Numbered from the stretch's first letter, positions 44,198 through 62,887 are shown. The stretch: DNA of 64,000 nucleotides from Euleptes europaea (GCF_029931775.1 NC_079312.1:11415821-11479820); one strand, 5' to 3'. Notes: generated by a model from the letters alone, not told the origin. Numbers and translations are program-made.

Positions 44198-45954
44198 TGT
44201 CAGGCCCTTGCTGCTAGCAGGGGTAAAGGCTCTTGACATGAGCAGGCCATCTGGCTACACACCAAGTCCTTGGTTCCCATGCCTGTAAACTTTGTGTACA
44301 GTTTCACTCTTCCTTTCTCACAGCTGCGCTGGATGTTTAGTCTGCCTGCCCTGGGAATAGCTTGTCACGGGGATGCTTAACTGGGTTTACCATTGTAGTC
44401 TGTAATGCTTTTAAAACATGTAATCTATTTCCTCATTACCAACTTTACCTGAATGTAAGCAGTCAGCTCTTAATCTGTCTTTTTGCTCCTAATAAAGTAT
44501 TACTCCTGTATTATTATTCCTGTAGCCAAAAGAAAAGAAAAACCTCGATGGATGTCTGAGGAAACTCTTAAAATTGCAGGAGATAGACAAGAAGCAAAAG
44601 TAGAAGGTGACAGAAATAGAATCAAAAGTCTAAGTGCAACGTTCCAGCGACTAGCACATAGAGACAAAGAGACCTATTATAATAACCAGTGTAAAGAAAT
44701 AGAAGAGAACAACAAAAAAGGAAGAACAAGAGATCTGTTCCACAAGATCCAAGAAATCAAAGGTAAATTTAAAGCACAGTTAGGCATGCTGAAAGATCAG
44801 CATGGAAATACATTAACTGAACAGGACAAAATAAAGAAAAGGTGGGAACAATACACTGAAGAACTATACAGAAGAGATGAAAGGATAAAAGATTCTTTCC
44901 AAGAAGAAACTTTTGAAGAAGAACCTACAGTTTTAGAAAGTGAAGTGAAAGCTGCATTGAGAGCAATCGGGAGAAACAAATCACCAGGAGCAGATGGGAT
45001 ATCAATAGAGCTATTCCAAGCCACAGAAACGGAGTCCATCAAAATCTTGACAAGAATATGCCAACAGATATGGAAAACAAAACAATGGCCCACAGACTGG
45101 AAACGATCCATATACATTCCAATTCCCAAGAAAGGAGACATCAAAGATTGCAACAACTATCGGACCATTGCATTAATTTCTCATGCAAGTAAAGTGATGC
45201 TCAAAATCTTACAGCAAAGGCTGTTACCATATATGGAACGAGACATGCCTGATGTTCAAGCTGGTTTCAGAAAAGGAAGAGGCACTAGAGATCATATTGC
45301 AAATATACGCTGGTTACTGGAGCGTACGAGAGAATTTCAGAAGAAAATCTTTTTGTGTTTCATAGATTACAGCAAAGCTTTTGACTGTGTGGATCATGAA
45401 AAGCTATGGCTGGTTTTAAAGGAAATGGGTGTGCCACTACATCTGATCGTTTTGATGCGTAACCTGTACTCTGGACAAGAGGCCACAGTTAGAACAGAAT
45501 ATGGAGAAACGCAATGGTTTCCAATTGGCAAAGGTGTCAGACAAGGATGTATTTTATCTCCCTATCTCTTCAATCTATATGCAGAACATATAATTAGGAA
45601 AGCTGGATTAGATTTAGATGAAGGTGGAGTGAAAATTGGAGGGAGGAACATTAATAATTTGAGATATGCTGATGACACTACATTATTGGCAGAAAATAGT
45701 GAAGAGGGCAGCAGGAAAAGAGGAAGACCCAACAAGAGATGGATTGACTCAATAAAGGAAGCCACTGCCTTCAATTTGCAAGATCTGAGCAAGGCTGTCA
45801 AAGGTAGGACGTTTTGGAGGACTTTCATTCATAGGGTCGCCATGAGTCGGAAGCGACTTGACGGCACTTAACACACAAAGTATTACTGCTTCAGGACTAC
45901 CTGCCTGGAAGAGTTTGCTTGTGGGATGCTAGGGACAGACATCTGAACCTGATA
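44198..45954 (+). mobile_element. Fossil LTR (probably solo) containing a BovB insertion
   Basis: Starts TGTCAGG, has an AATAAA at 44491 and ends at about 45954. It is flanked by GAGAC on both sides (44193-44197, 45955-45959). Without the BovB it is about 370 bp. No internal retroviral region is seen, which fits a solo LTR. It is older than the BovB it hosts and younger than the pseudogene. The exact family was not identified. Confidence 0.55.
44505..45876 (+). mobile_element. RTE-BovB LINE, 5'-truncated, internally deleted, long open frame
   Basis: Open through to the stop at 45871, about 455 codons from the element's left edge. Reverse transcriptase motifs are in order: NKSPGADGI, IPIPKKGDIKDCNNYRTIAL, QAGFRKGRGTRDHIANIRW, FIDYSKAFDCVDH (catalytic Asp), GVRQGCILSPYLFNLYAE and YADD. 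After LLAENSEE it jumps in frame to GSRKRGRPNKRWIDSIKEAT, skipping the stretch normally between YADD and the C-terminus. The endonuclease is missing. AAAGTATTACT flanks it at 44494-44504 and 45877-45887. A young copy by its lack of stops. Confidence 0.9.
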
Positions 45955-46342
45955 GAGACCTTTGTTCCTTCCCTTTTGGGTTGCTTTTTCTTCTTGGGCT
46001 GGGATTTCCTGGAATTCCCCACCTTGGCAAGGTGGGGTTATCATTCAACTGTGCAGTTTCCATCCTGCCTCTTTGGTCCATCTCAATTCCCAAACTTTCC
46101 TTTCAAGTAATTCTTTACTTTGTTCAATGTTAATGCCTGGAGTCCCCAATCATTTTCATTCTCCTGCACATCACCTGCTTGAAGAAAGGTAGAGAGATCC
46201 ACTTAGCATCCCTGTGAGAAGCCAAGTCTGAAATCAGTGTCTCCTAACAGATCTGTGCATAGTTTGTTTCTTTGGTCAAAACCTGATTCCTGCCTCAAGC
46301 ATGTGCGAGTAGTCACACCTTTTGCCCAGCCAGGCGCTACCA

Positions 46343-48179
46343 AGAAGCAACCCTTTACTGACCTGTGTAGTAAAAACTCTTATTTTAATGGTGTTTTTAC
46401 AAAGGAAAAAAATGTCTTTTTTTAAGTCCAGGAAAGTCCACCATCTAACCCCAGGTCTTGTTGTTGCTACTTTGCAGAGATAGTAAAGCAGTCTCTGCAC
46501 ACTTACAGATAGGAACCAAAATAAGATTTTGGAAGTGGGATATAGACCATGATGGTCACATGGGAAACCTATTGTTTGTTATCATATAAATGGGAGGTTT
46601 CTATACCTCTCCTCCAAAATTATGAACTCAGAAATTTGATTATAGTAGTCTCACAATAACCAAAAAGCTGATCTTTGGCACAGACCCAAACCAAGATGTA
46701 CCATTTACCAAAAAACGCTCAGATTTCTGTACCTATCCATTGTATTTCTTCCAAGAAGGTTGTTCCACCCAATATTTAATCCTTACAACAACCCTGCACA
46801 GTACATTACTTGGAAAATGTGACTGGCTGAAGGCCACTGAAATAAGCTTCCAGGCAAGCTTATCCACCCAGATCCACCCAGTCATAACCCAAAACTCTGG
46901 CTCTTGCTCTTTACTGACCCGCATCATGAAGGTGAGCAAAGTGGGTCTCGTTTGGTCCTGAGAATCAGTCGTGGCAGGAGGTACCTTCTCAAGCACCTGC
47001 AAGATGATTTTTATTTCTGCATGTTTAAATGCAATTTTAAAACACATGCCACACACTTCCACGGCACTAACCTTTAAAATGTTTAATTAAGCTCATCCCA
47101 TAAACCCCCCATAAAACACAGAAAAGAAATCACAAGGTCTGAATTACTTGATAAAAATACTAATCTCTTTAATAATGTACAACCCTTTCTTAGCCGACTT
47201 TTGGATTCTCAAACTCATAAAGAAATAACTGAGGGTTGCCAACTACCTGGAGGGAAAGTGTCCTGTACCTTTAATGCAGGCTTTATAGGCAGCTCCCCAT
47301 TTCCACACACTATGCCTCTATGAAAGGGGCAGGATTCTCCACCCCCACACACACCGTTAGCAACCCTAATGCAGTTATCTTTCTAAAATAAAGTGTTGAG
47401 AGAAAAAGAGAATTTTCTCAGTCTTCTCCCTAAAGGTACAACCACAATGGAGGAATTCAAGGGGAGTGAGGAGTCAGAGGTGGGGTCATTTCCTGCTCAT
47501 GGAGTCTGAGGGGTGTGTGTGTTGAGAGCAGGAGGAGGGAATCCCTCCTGATTCTCTCTGGGAGAATTGGGGGGTGAGTGGTAAGGACAACTGAGATTGG
47601 GGAATTCATTTCCCACAACATTCACCTTGCAACTCCAAGGATACCTGCCCATTTCTACAATATTGTATGTTGTTGGGGAGACTGACTTCTTTGAACTTAC
47701 TGAGTTGTTGGGTTGGGGGACACAACCTTTTCCTCTCAACCCCAATTAATCCTACTGCTAGAACTCTTTGGGACTCAAAGTGGTGAGACCTCAAAAAGCT
47801 CACAGCAGCCTGCAGGGGGGCAGGAAATTGCAGTTGGGGGATGCCTCTCTACAACTCCTTGTCTGATAAAACTATTTGTAAATTAGGGAAGCTGGCTGTT
47901 TACATGCTGCTTGACTCCCATAATAAACCAGGCTGTTGATATCTACCATCCTCATTTTGATTATCTCTACACAGGATTTTGAAAATAGAAATGTTTGTTA
48001 CCAGTTTTCCAGATGTCAGAAAGAGTTTGCTTGGCAGATATCCTGAAGTATTGAGTTTCACAGATATGGGCAACCACTAAAAAGGCCCATCTTCATGTAA
48101 CTACTTTCTAAGTCTCACACACCCGGCCTTTCGAAGAAGAGCCTCATCAGAAACAATTATAGGAAAGTTTTAGCATTCT
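46343..48179. other. No gene seen; possible LTR remnant
   Basis: 46740-46860 has a weak MIR-like SINE trace. 47500-47985 ends with 'cataataaaccaggctgttg' and 'ttatctctacaca', reminiscent of an LTR end, but limits could not be set. Confidence 0.3.
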
Positions 48180-48591
48180 GTGGATTCTCTGAGGAACATG
48201 GAACTTTGATCCCTCTTGCCACATATAGACAATTTATAAGGTTTCACCCTTGTGTACATTCCTCAGTGCTTAGAACAGACACGATAGTGTTGAATTTCCT
48301 TCCACCCTCAGAGCACATACTTGTTTTCTTCCCTGTGAGATCTGTTTGAGGCTTCAATCATGTCTAAAGCTCTTTCCACAATCTGAACATTTATACCATT
48401 TCTTCCTGGTTTGAATTTTTTTTATTTCTATGGTTATGGTAAGGTTTCTGTGCAGATGCAAACTCATTTCAAGAGTTTACATGGTTTTGACCATTTCTCT
48501 CATCTATTAGATGTGAAATAAGAGCAAACCTCTTTTCACAGCCTGTCATGTGCGTTCTTAGATGCTGCTGAAGATTGCCACGCTGACTGAA
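48180..48591 (-). pseudogene. Fossil zinc fingers beyond the stop of the SCAN-KRAB gene
   Basis: Reading on past the stop, the same frame gives [14 protein letters not shown] and CEKRFALISH. About 150 bp further the minus strand gives [14 protein letters not shown], then stops. These are eroded C2H2 units, showing the array was once longer by two or more fingers. Confidence 0.75.
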
Positions 48592-55728
<7,137 letters not shown>

Positions 55729-58688
55729 CTCGGTTCCCTTTTTTTGGGTGGTCTCTGACTGTGGAGAGATACCCTTAGTCAAGTGGAGAGGGAAAGATAT
55801 CAAAAAAGAAGAGAGAACCCAAAAGAAAATGGAGCTACATCACCAACCTTCATCAAGAGACCCCTAAAGATTGCCCCAGTGGATCAAAGGAGCTTCCTTG
55901 TTGTAGATTGTGAATCAGGGTTAATGTTATTGTGCTATATTACATATCAGTTTTTTTAGATATGCTTGCTTGGTTCTTCAGGAAAGCAAACCATCTCTAT
56001 TCGGCTCCTTAAAAATCTGTTGCGTATGAGAAAGCTTGGGGATCAACAGTCTGTCCTGGGGGCTACATCTCAAGGTCAACTGGAGCCCAGGACAAAATGA
56101 CTGGGAAGGGCTTAACCACTGCAGAGATCTCCTCACTAGGCTGGAAGCGTCAGGCAATAGCTCTGTCCAAGCAGCCAGCAGAGGGGAGGGGGACAGGGGC
56201 ATCAGGTCAGGCTGCTGGGAGGGGGAGTGATCCCATAGGGAAATTGCACATCAGGGCAGAAGCACCAGTCAAAATACTTGGAATGTAGGGCAGCCAATCG
56301 GCATGAATGATTCCTCGTATGTGATCACTCCTGGGCCTCCTGTTCGAGGGGCCCTACGAACACCACGGGTAAATTTTATTTTTATTTACAATTCAGATCC
56401 ACTTTCTGCCCCCACCAAGGACTGCCAAGGTATCTAAGGTATTAAAACATACATAATAAATATCATCTTTTGAAACCAGTTAAAACCATAGACCCTACCG
56501 CACAAAAAACGAACACATGGTAACAGCACTCCTATCTTCCAAGATCTAAAACCTTATTCTCCAATGACCTATCTGTGTATAAATATTCCCTGGATCTAGC
56601 TGCAAAGCTTTTCCCTGCTGTTGCAGATCTGAAGATCTTTTTCTTCTGCCTCTTCTTGTCTTTTGCAATTCAGAAGCACACCCTTCCTTCCAACAGGAAA
56701 AGACTTTCCACTTTTAAACCCCCCGTCATCGCTCAGCCTCTCTTCCAAAAGGTTTGGTCAGTTTAACCCTTTTAGAGCTACAGACAAATGGCAAATGATT
56801 CTTGTCCTTTCCATGAGAAACAAATATCAGAAAATGGTACTGTTGGGTGGGTGGGGGGAAGAGATGAAAATTAAGGCAAACTAAAAGCAAACTCACCCTA
56901 AACACACTGAAGTAAGTCTAATCAGAATCCTCTTTGCGCCGATTCCATGGGGCTTACTCTCAAGAATGTGGTTTTAGGATTCAACTGAAAATCTGGGTTC
57001 TTGTAGCATCTTCCCAGTGTCTCAAAACAAAATGACTGTTGTCATTCTGCCATATTGGATAGGTTTGCCATCTTTGGCTTGGAAAATTCCAGATTTGCCC
57101 GCTTTTTCTGTGTTCAGAGGCTTTGTGGGTTTTTCCAGTGACTATATTCATGTGGAGGGAGGTTAAGGAATGGCATCCCATACATCACTATTTATACTTG
57201 CAGACAGTTTTACGCAGGGCTTTTTTTGTGGTGGTGGTACTCACAGCTACTGAGTACCAGCACCTTTTTGGAGGATGCTTTCCAAAGTCCTGAGAGAGGA
57301 ATTGGTGGAAAGCAGTACAACTTTATATATGAGTATAGGCACTTTCCTCCTTAACAATAAAAGCACTGGTTTTAGGGCTTCTTCTTATGCATGGGGCACA
57401 ATTTTGTGCAGTTTGGTTGAAGGAGAAACTGGCTGTACAGAGTTAGGTCAGGATCAAGAGGAACTCTTTTCTGTGGACTTAATGAGCTGGAAAAGGTGTG
57501 GGCATCTGCCTGCCTGCTCCCTGTATTCCCTGTGGATCCCTTCTCAGAAGCAGGGTGCTGGTGACACTAGATTAATAGACAGCTAGGGAGACTCTTTTCT
57601 GTGGAAATTTGGCTCTCTCGGCCCTCTGTTGGCATGCCTATTAAATTCCATGCACATTCAGAGCTTTCCCCCCTAGTTTTTTCAGGCTCTAAAAGCTGCC
57701 TTCCTTTTTTTAGTAGTGTTTATTGGCCAATGTTGCAGAAGTGTAAAATTAAATAAAGTTATCCGGACAAACATACCTCTTGCCAGTAGATGGCATTGTA
57801 GGATAACATTTTTAAAAACCAGCTGCCTAAAAAAGGGTGAATTTCCACCGGGCAATAAGGTTTTGGAGCATCCACATGACCTCATCCCTAGATTGGCCAC
57901 CTTCTGTGCCCTCCCCTTTACTGTGATGTTTTCTAAATTTGAAATGTTTTGGGAAAGCACATTTTCCTCACTGTGTGGGCAAGAAGATGCAGTTTTGCAA
58001 GTCTTGCCCAAATTGGGGCTGTGCTCCTTGCCACCGCTGCAGCTGCCATTCTGCCCATCTCTACCCTAAAGCTTTTTAAAACCAGCACTCACTGAAATAG
58101 TGCTACGACTGTAAGCGTTGACATTACTTAACCATCCCAGATTTTAAGCGGCTAGATCTCACAGAGGAGTCCACATCTTCACTCTCTGCTGCCACCACCA
58201 CCAGGCTAACAGTGAGAGCTGCGCATGCCTGACAGATGGGTCTCCATTGCAGGCCTTTAATAAACTTTTCTCCAAATTAAAAACCACTTACCCACTCCAA
58301 ACTACCTTGGAACCAAGGAACCCTCGGGAATCCAACTGGATAGAAACATTCCCAAGTCTGCACGTCCTGCCTGCTTTGACTGGTACCTTAATATGCATGA
58401 TCTGAATATCTCCTTCATAGGTGTTGTCAGAGATGCAAACACAGAGACCAATTTCAGAAAAGAAATCCTTCAGCTGTATAAACAGTCATTGGTTACAAAA
58501 GGAAATGAATGCAGCGGATAGCAAAATAAATACAGAACTTCTGAGCAAAGGGGGGGGGAAATGGGGATGGAAACGGCAGCCTCTCTCCTTAGATCTAAAT
58601 GTATATCCCTGTAACGTTAAGGAGACAGGCAGAATTATCTTCATGGTTCGCTGCTCAGGCTCCCTTCAGATCTTTCATCCGCCTTGAT
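55729..58688. other. Upstream of the SCAN-KRAB gene; no other gene seen
   Basis: Probably its first intron. 56370-56470 resembles a SINE or LINE 3' end. The rest has no recognised repeat or domain. Confidence 0.4.
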
Positions 58689-59195
58689 ACTGATGTGGTA
58701 AACGGGGGTTCGTGGGGGGAGAGAGAGACCGGAGATCGTTATTTCAAGAAAACAGTTTATTTGCAGCTGCTGACTCAGAGGCCCTAATGGGCAGAAATCT
58801 CTGAGCCCCGATTGTACTGAGGGAGAGATATTTATCCAAATTCAAGATATGACAACCCATCAACATTCAGGGTAGGCTGATAGCACTCCAGACATCGAGG
58901 CAGCAGCAGAGTAACAGTTTCACCCACTTCTATCCAGTTTCTCCTATCATTGTTTATAGTTCACTCTGACTCTCCATGACTCTTAACCCACTTCCTTAGC
59001 ACACAGACATACACACAGAGAGATATCCTGCCCAGCAACAAGCTATTCCCTTGCTGTCCTAATACATTTCAATACATTTACAGAAAGTAGAAGAGATTAT
59101 TACCAATTGCTAAATCAGTGGATCTTCCATAGTCAGGGGAAGTCTACCTTGCTGTCTCAATACCCATCATCTCTAATAGCTGCAGACGAACCTAT
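58689..59195 (-). mobile_element. Possible fossil LTR
   Basis: The minus strand has AATAAACTG, then a pyrimidine-rich stretch and an end 'gtttaccaca', the usual look of a poly(A) signal through U5. The other end and a target duplication were not found. Weak call. Confidence 0.25.
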
Positions 59196-59279
59196 GGCCC
59201 AGGATTTCTCCTAAATCCCCTTTAAAGCCATTTCAAGTCGAGGCTGGCACACCTTGTGGCCCTGAAGTCCATATATAAT

Positions 59280-59960
59280 GTACGCGGAGGATTCAGCAGT
59301 GGGCATTTCCTTGGGGCACACGGCCTCCCTGAGGACTGGCAGCTTGGGAAGTGGCAGCTTTGCCTTCCAAGGAGCTCGCCCAGCTGCAAGCACCAAGTTC
59401 GCCTTGCAATGCATTTTGCGGGAGGCTCGCTCTGCCCCCCTGCCGGTTGCCTCTTGCTTGCAACCTCTCTGGCCACCCCCCACCCACCCCCCAGCACTGC
59501 GACCCTTCGCCTCTCCGCTTCGGGGCTCCCTTGCGCAAATCCCCACCAAACCCCCCCGTTTCAGACGTAGGCTCCTCCACTGCTAGGCACGTGTGGGCAG
59601 AAGAGGGAGAAAGTGACCCTTTCCTCCCTGCTTGTCTGGCTAGCCGCTTTTCTCCCTCCCAGGCAGATGCTGCCCTCTCCTCTATGGGGCTGCAACACCT
59701 ACTCACCAGGAGGCAAGGATGGGAGGGGGGAAATGTGCTGGAGACAGATCAAAAGCAGTGGTGTCGCCTCCAGGGGAGTGACACGCCTTCCTGAGAGCAA
59801 GCGGGGAGTTTATTTCCGGGGACAGGGCAAGCCCTGGGAAAGGGGAGGATCCCAATTCAGCCTCCTGTCTAGGAAACCGGGCTCTGTCCCTTCCCCTCCC
59901 ACAAGTGCTAGAAACTCCCAGAGGGGCGCTGGGCCTGCACTTGAGGTCATGGTTTTGTTC
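59280..59960 (-). promoter_or_regulatory. GC-rich block, candidate promoter and first exon of the SCAN-KRAB gene
   Basis: Raised GC and CpG content. Minus strand has a strong donor CCTCCTG|GTGAGT with last exon base 59707, 4 kb upstream of the SCAN exon and in its orientation. Several 90-150 codon frames on both strands here are explained by GC-rich composition. Confidence 0.35.
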
Positions 59961-60083
59961 TCCATGGGGCAATAGAAGGTTATCAATACATGTTTTTTTT
60001 TTAAAGCATGATCTAACAATGTATAACCACCTCCCCAGACTGAGTTTTACGGTTTTTAAAGACCCTCATGCATACAGAGATAC

Positions 60084-61041
60084 ATTTCTTCTAAATGTAG
60101 AAAAGGGCAAGAGGCCGGTAGCACCTTGAAGACTAACAAAAATATTTTCTGGTAGGGTAGGAGCCGAAGAAGTGAGCTGTGGCTCACGAAAGCTCGTGCC
60201 CTACCAGACAATATTTTTGTTAGTCTTTAAGGTGCTACCGGACTCTTGCTCTTTTCTGTGGCTCATGAAAGCTCCTACCCTACCAGAAAATATTTTTGTA
60301 AATCTTTAAGGTGCTACTGGACTCTTGCTCTTTTCTTTTTCTTTTCTTTTTTTTAAATTTTTTATTGGTTTTTTTATAATAAATCAGAAAAAAAAGAAAA
60401 GAAAAAAAATACAAAATATATAAAAAAGAAAAAGAGAATAATACATGCCATTATAGAGCGTACAGTTCCATTAATACATTATTATTCATCTAAAGATATA
60501 TATTGCGCCCTAATTCAAGCTCCCACCCCCCACCATAGTGCCCATCACCCATGGACTTCCGATGGAGTGTCTTGACAATAAAGAAAAATCACATTATTTT
60601 ACATTAGTTGAAATCACAGTATACTATAATTCGTTAACTATACTTTTAAATTCTGTTTTTGCCAATTTATCCCAATATGCAGCGGCCTTTAACCATGTAG
60701 TTTTAAATTCATCCATGTCTTTACCATGTAAAGATACTGTAATTTTGGCCATCCGCATATACATCCATAATTTTTCTCTCCACTCTTTAATTGAAGGTTT
60801 ATTTGTTTGCTTCCATTTTTTAGCAATAACAATCCTTGCTGCTGCAAAACTATATTTTTGTAAATCTTTAAGGTGCTACTGGACTCTTGCTCTTTTCTGA
60901 AGAAGGGAGCTGTGGCTCATGAAAGCTCCTACCCTACCAGAAAATATTTTTGTTAGTCTTTAAGGTGCTACTGGACTCTGGCCCTTTTCTACTACTGCAG
61001 ACAGACTAACACGGCGGCCCACTGTGGATTTCTTCTAAATG
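60084..61041. mobile_element. Array of TTAGTCTTTAAGGTGC-family arms with 14-bp target duplication
   Basis: Arms in both orientations alternate (caccttgaagactaacaaaa; tttgttagtctttaaggtgc) and end in 'gcagacagactaacacggcg'. ATTTCTTCTAAATG lies at both edges (60084-60097, 61028-61041), so the array went in as one unit of about 370 bp before the L1 entered it. Confidence 0.75.
60337..60852 (-). mobile_element. L1 LINE 3' end with 46-bp target duplication
   Basis: Minus frame gives the L1 ORF2 C-terminus: AAARIVIAKKWKQTNKPSIK, EWREKLWMYMRMAKITVSL, TTWLKAAAYWDKLAK, then stop, a short 3' UTR and a poly(A) at the left edge. The flanks 60291-60336 and 60853-60898 are identical over 46 bp. 5'-truncated to about 0.5 kb. 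Confidence 0.85.
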
Positions 61042-61167
61042 AAATGCTGCAATGAAAGCAGACCTTTCTTGGGGACACCAATAAAGATACTGTCTCCATT
61101 TTTGAAACGACGCTATTTTAGATATTGATACCCCCATGCCCCCCCTCCGATATGAACCCAAATCAAC

Positions 61168-61445
61168 TTAGAAGCATAGAGTTGGAAGGGACCATCAGGG
61201 TCATCTAGTCCAACCCCCTGCACAACGCAGGAAATCCACAACTACCTTCCCCCCCACATCCCCAGTGACCCCTGCTCTATTCCCAGAGGAAAGCAAAAAA
61301 CCTCGAGGATCCCTGGCCAATCTGGCCTGTAGAAAAATTGCTTCCTGACCCCAAAGTGGCCATCAGCATTTTCCTTGCTCTCCCTCTCATGATATAGCTA
61401 CGTTCACAGCATTGCTAACAGATGACCATCAGCCTCTGTTTAAAA
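61168..61445 (-). mobile_element. CR1 LINE 3' tail
   Basis: 'agagttggaagggaccatca', 'catctagtccaaccccctgc', 'gaaatccacaactacc', as in the tails at 21697 and 63243. Confidence 0.7.
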
Positions 61446-61680
61446 ACCTCGGCCCCCCATTCCCCATTTTATCCTCACAACCACCACCATGCAAGGTTGG
61501 TTAGGCTGAGAGACAAATCTCTGAGGTAAATTGAAGGAGGGGAACTACCCCCCCCCCTGAAATCAGCAACACCACAGATGAAAATGCTGACCTTAAACCC
61601 CTTGGAGACATTTTATTCTCCCCAAAATATCTGGGAGTCACAGGGAGGGTGGGGCTGGCAGCTCATCAAGAGAAAAATCG

Positions 61681-62145
61681 AGTAGAGGGAAAATACTATA
61701 ATCATTGACTTTATATAAGATGATTTTTTTTCTTTAATCCCCTTTTCTCTTTTTTTCCTTTTAAATTTACACATGTATTTTGAGATGAATATAGGGAGGG
61801 AAATGGGATTTCTCTTCTTTTTTCTTTTATTCTTTTTCTTTCTTTTCTTTCTTTTTCTCTCCTTGGTATTATTAATATTGAATATATTGGATAAGGGGAA
61901 ATTACAAATATAATAGGGTGACTTATAGATGAATTAGAATGCATGGATGCAAAGGAGATCTTGGATATTTTAGAGAGGGAGGAAGACGGTGGGGAAGTCA
62001 AATATTTTTGATTGTATTTTGAAGACACACATCTAATAATTTTATGAATTTTTAATGATTATTTTTATGGATATAGAGGGTGTATGTCTAAATCTAATGT
62101 TGGTTATTATTGAAAAATAATAAAAATATATTTAAAAAAGAAAAA
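61681..62145 (+). mobile_element. L1 LINE 3' UTR
   Basis: A/T-rich sequence ending 'gaaaaataataaaaatatat' and a poly(A), without coding sequence. AGAAAAATCG flanks it at 61671-61680 and 62146-62155. Confidence 0.65.
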
Positions 62146-62174
62146 AGAAAAATCGCCTGTCCCTTGGAATAGAG

Positions 62175-62879
62175 CAGGGGTGGGGAACGTCAGCCCCGGG
62201 GGCCATTTAAGGCCCACGCACTCATTTGGTCTGGCCCTTCGTGGGTCCTGGCAGATCTCTAGCTCAGAAGGATCTAAGACTGGCGATCTGCCCCCTCCCG
62301 TGGACAGGAATATCCTCTATTCAAGGCGGATGTGAGTTTGTTTTGCCGAGAAAAGGAACCTTCCCCCCCCCCTTGCAGAAGAGTCCTTAGCTATGGAGCT
62401 GCTAGGACCACCCAAGAAACTGTGTTAACCCTTTCCCACCCAGGCCGTGGAGAAACATATTCCCTCTGTACTACAAGAGGGCTGGGGGCGGAAGTGGGGA
62501 CAATGGAGGGGTTAAAGGGGGCAGGGCCAGAATGCGCTAGGGGATGAGTTCTTAGCCAGTGTGTCCTCCTTTCATCCCTGCAGGCGGAGGGAGCAGGCTG
62601 TAGAATCCGGCCCCGACCATGCAGAGCAGGAGCAACTCCGGCGTGTGGCTGGACGGCTACGCCCGGTTGGTGCAACAGACCATTCTGTGCCACCAGGTAG
62701 GCGAGTGTGCCACCAGTTGGATGCCTGCCTGCTTGCCTGTGCTGGGGGGGGGTCATTTGGAGCAGCTGCTATCTGGGCATTAGTCGGCTAATTTCTAAGT
62801 TGATAATTTTGTATGGCCCGCGAATGATGTTATAAATATCCAAATGGCCCTTGGCAGAAAAAAAGGTTCCCCACCCCTG
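62175..62879 (+). mobile_element. Non-autonomous hAT element carrying a host gene exon
   Basis: Inverted ends CAGGGGTGGGGAAC (perfect 14 bp, more similarity inside) and an 8-bp target duplication GAATAGAG at 62167-62174 and 62880-62887 define a complete 705-bp element. The interior is GC-rich, unlike the usual A/T-rich MITE core, and contains the first coding exon of a phosphorylase kinase alpha gene in plus orientation. Confidence 0.88.
62619..62696 (+). pseudogene. Captured first coding exon of phosphorylase kinase alpha (PHKA1-like)
   Basis: 26 codons, [20 protein letters not shown] then TILCHQ, followed at once by a splice donor CACCAG|GTAGGC. It matches the known start of PHKA1, the regulatory alpha subunit of glycogen phosphorylase kinase, at 24 of 26 residues. 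Both differences (Arg to Gln, Arg to Trp) are what methylated-CpG decay of CGG gives. His before the last Gln favours PHKA1 over PHKA2, from memory. About 20-200 bp of GC-rich sequence upstream may be its 5' UTR. As only one exon is present inside a transposon, it is not the real gene. Confidence 0.85.
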
Positions 62880-62887
62880 GAATAGAG

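Larger units (their letters stand above)
44054..46342 (-). pseudogene. Dead copy of a SCAN-ZNF finger-exon start, split by nested insertions
   Basis: Two blocks, 44054-44197 and 45955-46342, line up base for base in order with 31100-31620 of the gene at 30373-34965: the first degenerate finger, the spacer of the last coding exon, its 3' splice site (cacctgcttgaag, plus strand) and intron. Removing the insert and one copy of the 5-bp repeat GAGAC restores a gapless match around the junction. The finger array itself, and SCAN exons, are absent. It is in the same orientation as the genes on either side, so a local duplication is likely. It has many substitutions and no usable frame. Confidence 0.85.

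Noticed and set aside
47500-47985. Solo LTR
   Set aside because: Only one end looks LTR-like and no matching short repeats were found on both sides.
59293-59794. Several 90-150 codon frames on both strands
   Set aside because: Long stop-free frames are expected in GC-rich sequence, and none shows a domain.
62619-62696. The true PHKA1 gene starting here
   Set aside because: The exon sits inside a complete hAT element with its own target duplication and carries CpG-type changes.
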